Position numbers and translations under genes: made by a program. Source: CAYGZL01 sp964354345 (GTDB lineage Bacteria; Chloroflexota; Anaerolineae; Anaerolineales; UBA4823). From it: a stretch of 30,098 nt of DNA. The notes beneath the pieces are model-generated. The model was not told the origin of the DNA. It worked only from the letters and a program-made list of their open reading frames with translations, and searched no databases. The DNA is taken from NCBI GenBank assembly GCA_964354345.1, contig CAYGZL010000154.1:1-30098 (forward strand), read 5' to 3'. Below are positions 23,785-30,098 of the stretch, piece after piece (position 1 is the first letter of the stretch; each line of letters begins with the position of its first letter).

Positions 23785-26701
23785 CCAGCTTCATCACCTG
23801 GATTATCTTTAACCTGGCCAGGATCACCATCATCACTGCCAGGGTAATGATGAAAATACTGGCGAAGCCAAGGCATAACCAACCCGCTTCGCTCCAACCA
23901 ATTTGCACTGCGAAAGGCGGTGTTGGCGCGGCGCCAGCAAAACCTGCCTGCAATAAGGGTAGGAACAGCGCACTGACGCCAAGTCCAACCCCGGCTCCTC
24001 CAGCCAGCGCCACGATCATCATCAAGATCTGTTCCAACGCGACGCTGCCTTCCATTTGTGCAGTTGATAGACCTAACGCTTGCAGCAAGCCGAATGTTAT
24101 TTGCCGTTTATTCAACGAAGCAAACGAGTAGAGGATAAATCCGATCCCTGGCAAAAATCCCGTTAACAGGAACCCGATGTTTAGCACCCCAAACAGCCCG
24201 ACCCACTCGGGCTCGCTGGTGGCCTTGCGCACCGCATCGAGTGCATTCCCGTGTACATCGACCGTCAGCCAGTCGCGTACCGCCATGCTGCGCAAATTTT
24301 CCAGAACAGAAGCCGTATCTGCGCCAGATTTCAGCTTCAACCAGACATCCACGCCCGTGACTGTATCGAGGCCGCCGAAGAGTGTATCTAAAGTGGTGAT
24401 CAGCGTCGGTTGATCGCCCGGGTAGATTGTCGGAAAATAGCGGTAGAAACCAACCACGGTCAGATCGCCGACCACCACCTCCCCTGCCACTCCAATCGCG
24501 GCTTCCATTTTCAGGCTGTCTCCGACCAGCAGCCCACGCGCCTTCGCCAGCGACTCTGGTATGAGCACACCCAGTCCGGGTGGCGCCAGGGCGTTCATCA
24601 ACGCGCCCAGGGATGGGTCAGCAAAATCGCGCCGGTAATAGGCCGTATCCGGAAAAGTCAAACGGTCAATGCCCATTACCATACAACCTTCGTATTCGCT
24701 CCCGTACGAGAAACGCCCTTGCCACTTACCCACATAAGTCGCCCCCTGGATTTCAGGCAGCTTGATATGCCGCTGTAAACTGACCAGGCTTTCTACTGCT
24801 CGCGCCGAACCTGGAGCCGGTGCGCTCGTGCTGTTCGCCTCAGCCCCAGTTTGGGTAAACTCGTATTCTTTAACTGCCAGGTCCGCCCCAACCTGGTAAT
24901 ACTGCGCATCCCGCAACCAGCCATCCAACGTGCGCGCCATCGAGGCGGTAAAGATCGAGAACGAGAGCGCGATCATGATCAACAGGTTGGCGCTGGCATG
25001 ATCCCGTGGGTTGCGGGCGATCTCCTGCACCGCCAGGTAAACCCATGCGTTATGTAAGCGCGCCGCTATCGCCCCCAGCAGTCGAAGGAGCAACGGGAAA
25101 AGCCGTAAAGCCAGCATACATAGCGCTATGGCGCATAACGAGGAAGCCAGGAACATCAGCGGATCATAGCCGTCTCCGCTGGCGCTGCCGCCTGTTCCAC
25201 TCACAATTCCGACCGCTTGAGATACCTTCGCTCCCTCCCCAAACTCTGGCGTGAGTCTCGCGCCAGGGATCAATGCAGCATTGATCCTGCTCCGCAGGCT
25301 GAAATATGCATACACCGCTGGCGCCAGCAGGAATAAATCCAAATAAAACCGCTCCCAAAACGGTTTGACGGCCGTCCGGGCACGCTCTTGTTTGAGATTC
25401 AGAATAGATGGGTGCCTGCGTCCCAATAACGGTGCCAGGCGCGCCAGGATTACCGCCAACGCCGTCAGGCCCAGCCAGAGGACGTTCACATCGCTCATTA
25501 AAAATGTGAAATCCGCCTGGTTGGAAAACTGCATAAAGAGTCGTGTGTGCGCCATCAGGCGCGCTGCCCCCCAGCCCACAAACCATGCCCCGGGTAAGGC
25601 CAGGATGATCAAAGCCAGCGATTCGATCAGGTTGAGCGCCACGAGCTGCGCCGGACTACCGCCGCGCGCTCCCATTACCGCGGTTTCCTGCTCGACCTGT
25701 CGTACAGCAATCGAGGCCGTTAACCCGATGAAAAGCAGCGCTAATGCCAACACCGGTGCACTGGCCGCGTAAAATAGCACCATCATCGCGTTTAAGCGGG
25801 CGTCATAAGCTTGCAACATATCCAACGGCGAATAATCGATGGATACTCCGGGCAAGGCCTGGCGTAAGCCATTTTCAAGGCGCAAGATTTGCCGCGTATA
25901 GCTCAACGAACGAGCCAGGTCCAGGCTGGGATCATCTACGACGACATACCAGGAGACATAGGAAATCGGTCGCTCCAGGCGAGTTGCCAGGCGCCCAGTG
26001 AAATCATCCTGCGGCACCCAGACTGCGTTGCGAAAGGTAGTCTGCGGATCATAGAACCAAATTGCGTCACGCGGATCAAGCGCCCGGACTACGCCCACTA
26101 CCTGGATCCGTATCCCATCTCCTTCGTAAATATCCCCCACATTCAGAAAAACCTGATCCGCGTAATCCTCCTGCACAACTACTGGGATAGGATCGTTTGG
26201 CTCAGCCTGTTTCACATTCTCTGGCCAGACGCCTTCAACCAGTTTAAGCTTGCTCTTAAGCAAATCGCTGTTAAAGAAAAGCATTCCCAGGTTCAGATAC
26301 ATGGGCTTGGAAGAGGCCACTTTTATGGGAGACCATCCAATCTGCCGGGTGGTTACCTGGGTTTCGATGCTGTTCACGCGCAAACCCATATTCTGTTCAA
26401 CTTGTTCGTGGATAAAAGTGGCGATCTCTTGAGTATCAGTGACCGTGAGTGGGGTGAACTTCTCGTTATCGCGGTAATAAATATGCAGGCTGAATAAGGC
26501 GCGCCGGTTAGTAGCCGCTTTTTCTACGAGCTGCGATTGAAGCACCCGGGTGAGTACACCTTTTGCGAAAATTGGCGCACACACCACCAGACTCAAGACA
26601 CTTAATATACCAATCCAGGCGCTGAAGCTCAGTCCAGCGTGATGAACCAGTCGTTTCAATACCAGACCGAACAAGGAGAGTAATTGGTCCGCTTTTTTCA
26701 T
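23771..26701 (-). CDS. FtsX-type ABC transporter permease (large, double FtsX domain)
   Basis: A 976-residue membrane protein. An N-terminal membrane helix (about 22-47) is followed by a large extracytoplasmic domain (about 50-320). A first FtsX core of several helices with the VRQVEQETAVMGARGGSPAQL loop covers about 320-430, and further helices around 460-590 are followed by a second large extracytoplasmic domain. A final FtsX core (about 830-970) has SLNKRQITFGLLQALGLS. This is the layout of double-FtsX permeases used for lipoprotein, peptide or drug export. It starts 12 nt after the fusion-protein gene. Such permeases need a LolD/MacB-type ATPase, and none is encoded here. Confidence 0.88.
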   Translation of the reverse strand: MKKADQLLSLFGLVLKRLVHHAGLSFSAWIGILSVLSLVVCAPIFAKGVLTRVLQSQLVEKAATNRRALFSLHIYYRDNEKFTPLTVTDTQEIATFIHEQVEQNMGLRVNSIETQVTTRQIGWSPIKVASSKPMYLNLGMLFFNSDLLKSKLKLVEGVWPENVKQAEPNDPIPVVVQEDYADQVFLNVGDIYEGDGIRIQVVGVVRALDPRDAIWFYDPQTTFRNAVWVPQDDFTGRLATRLERPISYVSWYVVVDDPSLDLARSLSYTRQILRLENGLRQALPGVSIDYSPLDMLQAYDARLNAMMVLFYAASAPVLALALLFIGLTASIAVRQVEQETAVMGARGGSPAQLVALNLIESLALIILALPGAWFVGWGAARLMAHTRLFMQFSNQADFTFLMSDVNVLWLGLTALAVILARLAPLLGRRHPSILNLKQERARTAVKPFWERFYLDLFLLAPAVYAYFSLRSRINAALIPGARLTPEFGEGAKVSQAVGIVSGTGGSASGDGYDPLMFLASSLCAIALCMLALRLFPLLLRLLGAIAARLHNAWVYLAVQEIARNPRDHASANLLIMIALSFSIFTASMARTLDGWLRDAQYYQVGADLAVKEYEFTQTGAEANSTSAPAPGSARAVESLVSLQRHIKLPEIQGATYVGKWQGRFSYGSEYEGCMVMGIDRLTFPDTAYYRRDFADPSLGALMNALAPPGLGVLIPESLAKARGLLVGDSLKMEAAIGVAGEVVVGDLTVVGFYRYFPTIYPGDQPTLITTLDTLFGGLDTVTGVDVWLKLKSGADTASVLENLRSMAVRDWLTVDVHGNALDAVRKATSEPEWVGLFGVLNIGFLLTGFLPGIGFILYSFASLNKRQITFGLLQALGLSTAQMEGSVALEQILMMIVALAGGAGVGLGVSALFLPLLQAGFAGAAPTPPFAVQIGWSEAGWLCLGFASIFIITLAVMMVILARLKIIQVMKLGEAV

Positions 26702-26713
26702 TGCCAGGTAAAC

Positions 26714-27982
26714 CTATGGACCCAGCACCCGGTCGCCTTCTTTTAAATTAGCGATCACTTCCCAATATTTATCGCTGGTTAATCCCACCTGCAGGATCTC
26801 CACCCGGCGATGGGTATCATCCTCCAGCACAATGACATACCTGAAAGCGTCGCTGCCCCGCACCGCGGCTGGCGACAGCAACAGAGCATCTTCCTTACGT
26901 CCCAGGATCACAACCAGGGTTACCCCCGCCCCCACACTGAGCTGTTCTGGGAGAATATCATCGGGTATGGTGAAATAAAAATAGTTTAAACGTACATCGC
27001 TGCCCTGGATTTGCAAACCGCTCTTTTTATTCGTGACGGGCAAAAAATCCGGCAGGTATTTTACCGGGTGGAGCTGTTCTTTACTGCGGGTAGGGGACAT
27101 GTACGCTTCACTGGTTGGCTCCAGGACATTCGCCATCTGATCATCATAGGCAATCCGCACGACCAGGCTGTTTGGAACTCCGACAGTGAATACGAGATTG
27201 AAGGCGTCCACATTCTGCCCGGCTTTGGCGTATCTTTTCAACACCATGCCGTCATAGGGGGCGACAATCTGCCGCTCGCTCAACAGGGTTTCCAATCGAC
27301 TTACCGTGAGTTGAGCACGCTCGACCACCGCCAGGCTGCCCGTATCCTTTTTGCCTTGCATCAGCGTCAATTCTGCCTGGGCGGTTTTCAAGCGTTCCTG
27401 GGTAATTTGCAGGTCAGTCTGGGCTGCTTCTTTAGCCGCGCCATAGGCCTGGTCAGCGCGTTGCTGCGCCTGGATCGCCTGGAGCTGTAAGATGGTCACA
27501 TCCGAGGTCGCTCTTTGTAATTCGTAAGCGCGTTGCAGCTCAGCATTATTCGCATTGTCCTGGGCTGTTTGCAAATCCAGACGCGCCTGTTCGAGCTGGT
27601 TGAGCAGATCGTCTACCTGCAATTCTGCCAGTACGTCGCCTTGCTTCACACGATCCCCCTCCTCGATAGCCAGCCGGGCTATGAACCCTGAAGCGCGGAA
27701 GAACAGCTCCTCCTGTTGCGCCGGGACAACCTCAGCGTAAAAATCGCGTTGCGCCACGATCGGTCCACGCTCGACAGAAAAGATAACTTTCTCGGTACTG
27801 GCCAATGCAGGTAACGGAGTGGGTGTCGGACTTTCTCTCCCGATCGCGCTACAGGCTGCCAATAGGACGAACAGGATAATGGATAATCCTGATTTTAATC
27901 TGCGGTTAGCATTCGCGAAGAACAGCTCTGCATTGGTTTTTTGGGGGTATAGATTTGGAATAAATTTATTTTGGTTTTTCAC
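26714..27982 (-). CDS. Membrane-fusion (HlyD/MacA-like) lipoprotein
   Basis: A 422-residue periplasmic-adaptor-type protein. I prefer the GTG start at 27982 because AGGAG lies 7 nt upstream; an ATG at 28024 in the same frame has none. The lipobox LAAC gives lipidated Cys44. The first biotinyl-lipoyl half contains FIARLAIEEGDRVKQGDVLAEL. A long Gln/Ala-rich coiled coil follows (about 115-245, e.g. QARLDLQTAQDNANNAELQ), and the second lipoyl half has IVAPYDGMVLKRYAKAGQNV. Beta-barrel and membrane-proximal domains come last. It works with the FtsX-type permease downstream. In a one-membrane cell such proteins assist export at the outer face of the cytoplasmic membrane. Confidence 0.9.
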   Translation of the reverse strand: MKNQNKFIPNLYPQKTNAELFFANANRRLKSGLSIILFVLLAACSAIGRESPTPTPLPALASTEKVIFSVERGPIVAQRDFYAEVVPAQQEELFFRASGFIARLAIEEGDRVKQGDVLAELQVDDLLNQLEQARLDLQTAQDNANNAELQRAYELQRATSDVTILQLQAIQAQQRADQAYGAAKEAAQTDLQITQERLKTAQAELTLMQGKKDTGSLAVVERAQLTVSRLETLLSERQIVAPYDGMVLKRYAKAGQNVDAFNLVFTVGVPNSLVVRIAYDDQMANVLEPTSEAYMSPTRSKEQLHPVKYLPDFLPVTNKKSGLQIQGSDVRLNYFYFTIPDDILPEQLSVGAGVTLVVILGRKEDALLLSPAAVRGSDAFRYVIVLEDDTHRRVEILQVGLTSDKYWEVIANLKEGDRVLGP

Positions 27983-28059
27983 ACACTTGCTCCTGGTTTG
28001 ATCATTGTGGATGCATCTTTTCAAGCAAGGTCAACTATATGGAAAATAGCGCGCATCAA

Positions 28060-28088
28060 ATTGTATCACCAACCCATCGGGCAATCAA
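28060..28088 (-). promoter_or_regulatory. Sigma70-type promoter for the export operon
   Basis: On the minus strand TTGATT (28083-28088), a 17-bp spacer and TACAAT (28060-28065). Transcription would begin near 28053, 70 nt before the preferred GTG start. Confidence 0.6.
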
Positions 28089-28132
28089 TTGGCCGGCTGG
28101 CATCCCCAAACCAGTGTAAACCGTTTCAGATT

Positions 28133-28280
28133 AACCCACTTGAGTGGGTTTGACACAATAGCCGTCGAATTCTTTCGACGCGGTCTCGTTCGATGCGCCC
28201 TCATTCGTCGCGTTCGGCTCCCCCAATGCGCCATGATTCGACTCAATCGTCCCCCCGACGCGACCTTATTCGTCGCGTTT
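28133..28280. repeat. Cluster of short inverted repeats between the export operon and the AlkD-like gene
   Basis: Three small palindromes occur in about 150 bp. AACCCACT/AGTGGGTT lies at 28133-28150. CGTCGAA/TTCGACG with a 4-nt loop lies at 28163-28180. ACGCGAC/GTCGCGT with a 7-nt loop overlaps the stop codon of the AlkD-like gene (28258-28278). A partial direct copy of the last one (CTCATTCGTCGCG) lies near 28199. The region also holds the 3' untranslated part of the AlkD-like gene. Confidence 0.6.
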
Positions 28281-28952
28281 ACTTCGGCGTGGATTTTTCA
28301 ACCCCGTGGTTATTTTATTGCCCACCTCACGTTTAACCCTTGCCGCCAATACATCCTGATATTCATCCAGAAACCATTGAACCGCCTGCGCATCATGCAC
28401 TACCAGCTCGCGCAACGCCCAGGAGAGCGCCTTCACAACCATATCCTCGTGATCCCCTGCCAGCATCCGGCAAATCGTCAGTGTCCGGACGACATCGCCT
28501 GTGCCCCCCTGCGAGCGGATATTCCAGGCCACAGTGCTGACCAGCGCTGCCCTGCGCCACCATAAATCCTCCGAGCGCGCCCAGCCTTCGATCACCTCAT
28601 CGCTTATTTGCCCCTTGCGCCAGGCCGGACCGGACAGGTTGCGGGCGAAGCCATCCACCGACAACCAACTGTTAATCCCTGCGCCAAGCTCCTCGATCAT
28701 GCTCACATCCAGGCTCTGAAAGGCAGCGCGGTGGTTGGCAATCAGCTCATATGCCAACCCCCGGTGTCCATGGTTTCGCATCAGCTCGAGAGCCACCTCC
28801 CGGACAAATTCTGCGCTGGCCGATTTCAACAGGCGCGCATACTTACGTTGGATAGCACGCTCATTCGGTGTATTGTCAACCGTCAGGCTGTGAATCTCCC
28901 CATCGATCGTCGCAGCCAGGTATTTTGCATTTGGGAATGTGATCTGTTCCAT
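28266..28952 (-). CDS. DNA alkylation repair protein (AlkD-like HEAT-repeat family)
   Basis: A 228-residue all-helical protein. The family pattern is visible as WLSVDGFARNLSG with Asp100, the position of the catalytic Asp in AlkD, then WARSEDLWWRRAALVS (Trp131-Trp132-Arg133-Arg134), and then MVVKALSWALRE. AlkD proteins excise bulky or cationic alkylated bases without base flipping. The start at 28952 is chosen because AAAGGGA lies 6 nt upstream; an ATG seven codons earlier lacks this. It is a single-gene unit. Some family members have lost activity, so the role is probable and not certain. Confidence 0.8.
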   Translation of the reverse strand: MEQITFPNAKYLAATIDGEIHSLTVDNTPNERAIQRKYARLLKSASAEFVREVALELMRNHGHRGLAYELIANHRAAFQSLDVSMIEELGAGINSWLSVDGFARNLSGPAWRKGQISDEVIEGWARSEDLWWRRAALVSTVAWNIRSQGGTGDVVRTLTICRMLAGDHEDMVVKALSWALRELVVHDAQAVQWFLDEYQDVLAARVKREVGNKITTGLKNPRRSKRDE

Positions 28953-28984
28953 GGCAATCCCTTTCGGTATCATTCTTGCATACT

Positions 28985-29015
28985 ATTATACAACCGCAAT
29001 ACCATACCTTTTCAA
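28985..29015 (-). promoter_or_regulatory. Probable promoter of the AlkD-like gene
   Basis: A perfect TATAAT on the minus strand (28985-28990), with TTGAAA (29010-29015) 19 bp upstream. The spacer is longer than ideal. Confidence 0.4.
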
Positions 29016-29050
29016 ATATTACCTGCATGAATTCACACAATTTCCCTACC

Positions 29051-29087
29051 ATTTCTTCATCAATTCTAAATATCCGGGGATTATCCT
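29051..29087 (+). promoter_or_regulatory. Response-regulator-type promoter, site C
   Basis: Direct repeats ATTTCTTCATC (29051) and AATTCTAAATA (29062), then 9 bp, then TATCCT (29082-29087). This is the same layout as sites A and B, 11-14 kb away. Transcription would start near 29094, giving a leader of only about 16 nt before the DedA-family ATG with its GGAG site. Confidence 0.7.
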
Positions 29088-29109
29088 ATAGTTAATCAAT
29101 GGAGTAATA

Positions 29110-29775
29110 ATGAATGAACTGGTTCTAAATTGGATTTCAACCTATGGTTCCCCGCTCGTCGCTGGCATAATTATGGCTGGCGCAGCCGGCCTTCCATTTC
29201 CGACCACTCTGGTCGTGATTCTCAGCGGCGCCTTTATTCGTACCCAATTTCTCGATCCCTTCTCAACAATCTTATTGGGCTTTATCGGAGTTATTATCGG
29301 CGACATGCTCTCGTATACCCTCGGTCGTCTTTCTCATCGTACTCTGCAAACCTATTTTGGTCACAAACCCACCTGGCAAAAGGCGCAAGACTTATTCGCA
29401 GAACACGGTGGTTATGCCATCTTCCTCACCCGCTGGTTGGTGACTTCCGCCGCCATCCCGGTCAACCTGATCGCTGGCAGCAGCAATTACTCGCCTAAGA
29501 AATTCCTGCTCCTCGACACTGCCGGTGAATTAGTGTGGTTATTCCTGTTCGGCACCCTCGGTTATGTCTTTGCCAGCCAGTGGGAGCTGCTCAGCCAGGT
29601 CATCAGCAACGTAAGTTATTACTTGTTGGCTGGCGCAGCGAGTCTCCTGGCGATTTACCTGTGGTGGGACCACGCTCACCGACCGCTCCCGAACTTTCAA
29701 GCGCTAATTATTTCTTCCAGGACATACGCTGGCGTCATCGGCAAACGCGTCAGCCGGACGCCCACCGCCCGATAA
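29110..29775 (+). CDS. DedA-family (VTT domain) membrane protein
   Basis: A 221-residue inner-membrane protein. A re-entrant hydrophobic hairpin region with GLPFPTTLVVILSGAF (about 27-42) is followed by GFIGVIIGDMLSYTLGRLSHRT. FFxxHGGxAIFLTRW-type sequence is followed by IPVNLIAGSSNYSPKKFLLLD. The last helix lies near 165-195 and a basic tail closes the protein. DedA proteins act in phospholipid or undecaprenyl-phosphate flipping and envelope homeostasis. The usual acidic residue before PxPGE and the second Arg of the R-x-x-P-x-x-R motif are not present, so it is a diverged member. GGAG lies 6 nt before the ATG. Its last 79 bp overlap the opposite-strand dehydrogenase gene. Confidence 0.85.
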   Translation: MNELVLNWISTYGSPLVAGIIMAGAAGLPFPTTLVVILSGAFIRTQFLDPFSTILLGFIGVIIGDMLSYTLGRLSHRTLQTYFGHKPTWQKAQDLFAEHGGYAIFLTRWLVTSAAIPVNLIAGSSNYSPKKFLLLDTAGELVWLFLFGTLGYVFASQWELLSQVISNVSYYLLAGAASLLAIYLWWDHAHRPLPNFQALIISSRTYAGVIGKRVSRTPTAR

Positions 29776-30098
29776 ATCGCGTTGGCGATCGCGGCTGGGG
29801 GCGGTAAAACCGGCGCCTCGCCCACTCCGCGCACGCCGTACGGGTGGCCCGGGTTTGGTTCTTCGATGATTACGACCTCGATCAACGGTAAATCCAGACA
29901 GGTTGGCATCCGGTAATCCAAAAGGCTGGTGTTTAGCAGGCGGCCTTGCTCATCATAATAATACGCCTCGTTGAGCGCCCAACCCACTCCCATTGCCACC
30001 CCACCCTGGATTTGTCCCTCCACAGCGGCCCTGTGGATCGCCCGGCCGACATCCTGCAGCGCAGTGTAGCGTAAAATATCCACCTTGCCCGTCTCAGG
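29697..30098 (-). CDS. Xanthine dehydrogenase-family molybdopterin-binding subunit, C-terminal part (cut by window edge)
   Basis: The last 134 residues of a large molybdenum hydroxylase subunit. They read GKVDILRYTALQDVGRAIH, then EGQIQGGVAMGVGWAL, then YRMPTCLDLPLIEV, and GVRGVGEAPVLPPPAAIANAI with the Glu of GVGE that acts as general base in xanthine-oxidase-family enzymes. The protein ends YVLEEIISA at TAA 29697-29699. The substrate (purine, aldehyde, CO or other) cannot be told from this part. The gene reads towards DedA and its 3' end overlaps that gene. Confidence 0.9.
   Translation of the reverse strand, partial: PETGKVDILRYTALQDVGRAIHRAAVEGQIQGGVAMGVGWALNEAYYYDEQGRLLNTSLLDYRMPTCLDLPLIEVVIIEEPNPGHPYGVRGVGEAPVLPPPAAIANAIYRAVGVRLTRLPMTPAYVLEEIISA

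Overview
This looks like chromosomal DNA of a bacterium of moderately high GC, most plausibly a member of the Chloroflexota (Anaerolineae-like). That placement is inference. It rests on the mix of a CUT2 sugar importer with a single-domain ATPase, a corrinoid-type methyltransferase in a sugar operon, large secreted modular proteins, and adjacent caspase and CHAT genes. I see no rRNA, tRNA, transposase, cas gene or CRISPR array.

Layout. (1) 1-715: the start of a secreted cohesin-domain protein (minus strand, cut by the window edge, TTG start) with a good sigma70-type promoter. (2) 715-6823, minus strand: an operon read as sugar-binding lipoprotein, ABC ATPase, permease, URO-D/MtaA-like zinc methyltransferase and GH31 alpha-glycosidase. 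A strong hairpin lies between the binding protein and the ATPase. (3) 7184-7297: a pentapeptide-repeat scrap. 7418-11197: a 1259-aa secreted protein with a GEVED-like region, an HEARH zincin-like motif, four ~121-aa modules and a LamG-like C-terminus. (4) 11409-15237: an MgtA-type P-type ATPase followed by an MFS transporter. (5) 15225-18735: a secreted helical-repeat protein between two GTTNAAC heptamer clusters, then an OmpR-family response regulator and histidine kinase, then a probable ~90-nt small RNA with its own terminator. (6) 18748-19382: a tandem array of ~58-64-bp units running into the 3' fragment of a gene. (7) 19514-23569: a caspase-family protein and a CHAT-domain protein in tandem. 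(8) 27982-23566, minus strand: a membrane-fusion lipoprotein, a 976-aa FtsX-type permease and a 72-aa protein, with no ATPase gene. (9) 28266-28952: an AlkD-like protein. 29110-29775: a DedA-family membrane protein. 29697-30098: the C-terminus of a xanthine-dehydrogenase-type molybdenum subunit.

Two results stand out. First, three separate promoters (15316, 18598, 29051) share one architecture: two 11-bp direct repeats of WYTTCTWMATM, exactly 9 bp, then TATCCT or TATACT. This is the layout expected for activation by an OmpR/PhoB-family regulator, and such a regulator lies between the first two sites. The predicted targets are the secreted helical-repeat protein, the small RNA and the DedA-family protein. 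Second, the caspase and CHAT genes place two clan-CD protease-like proteins in one probable transcription unit. Both keep their His/Cys dyads. The CHAT protein carries a separate C-terminal domain that could be a sensing or partner module. A hairpin plus T-tract between the two genes could set their ratio.
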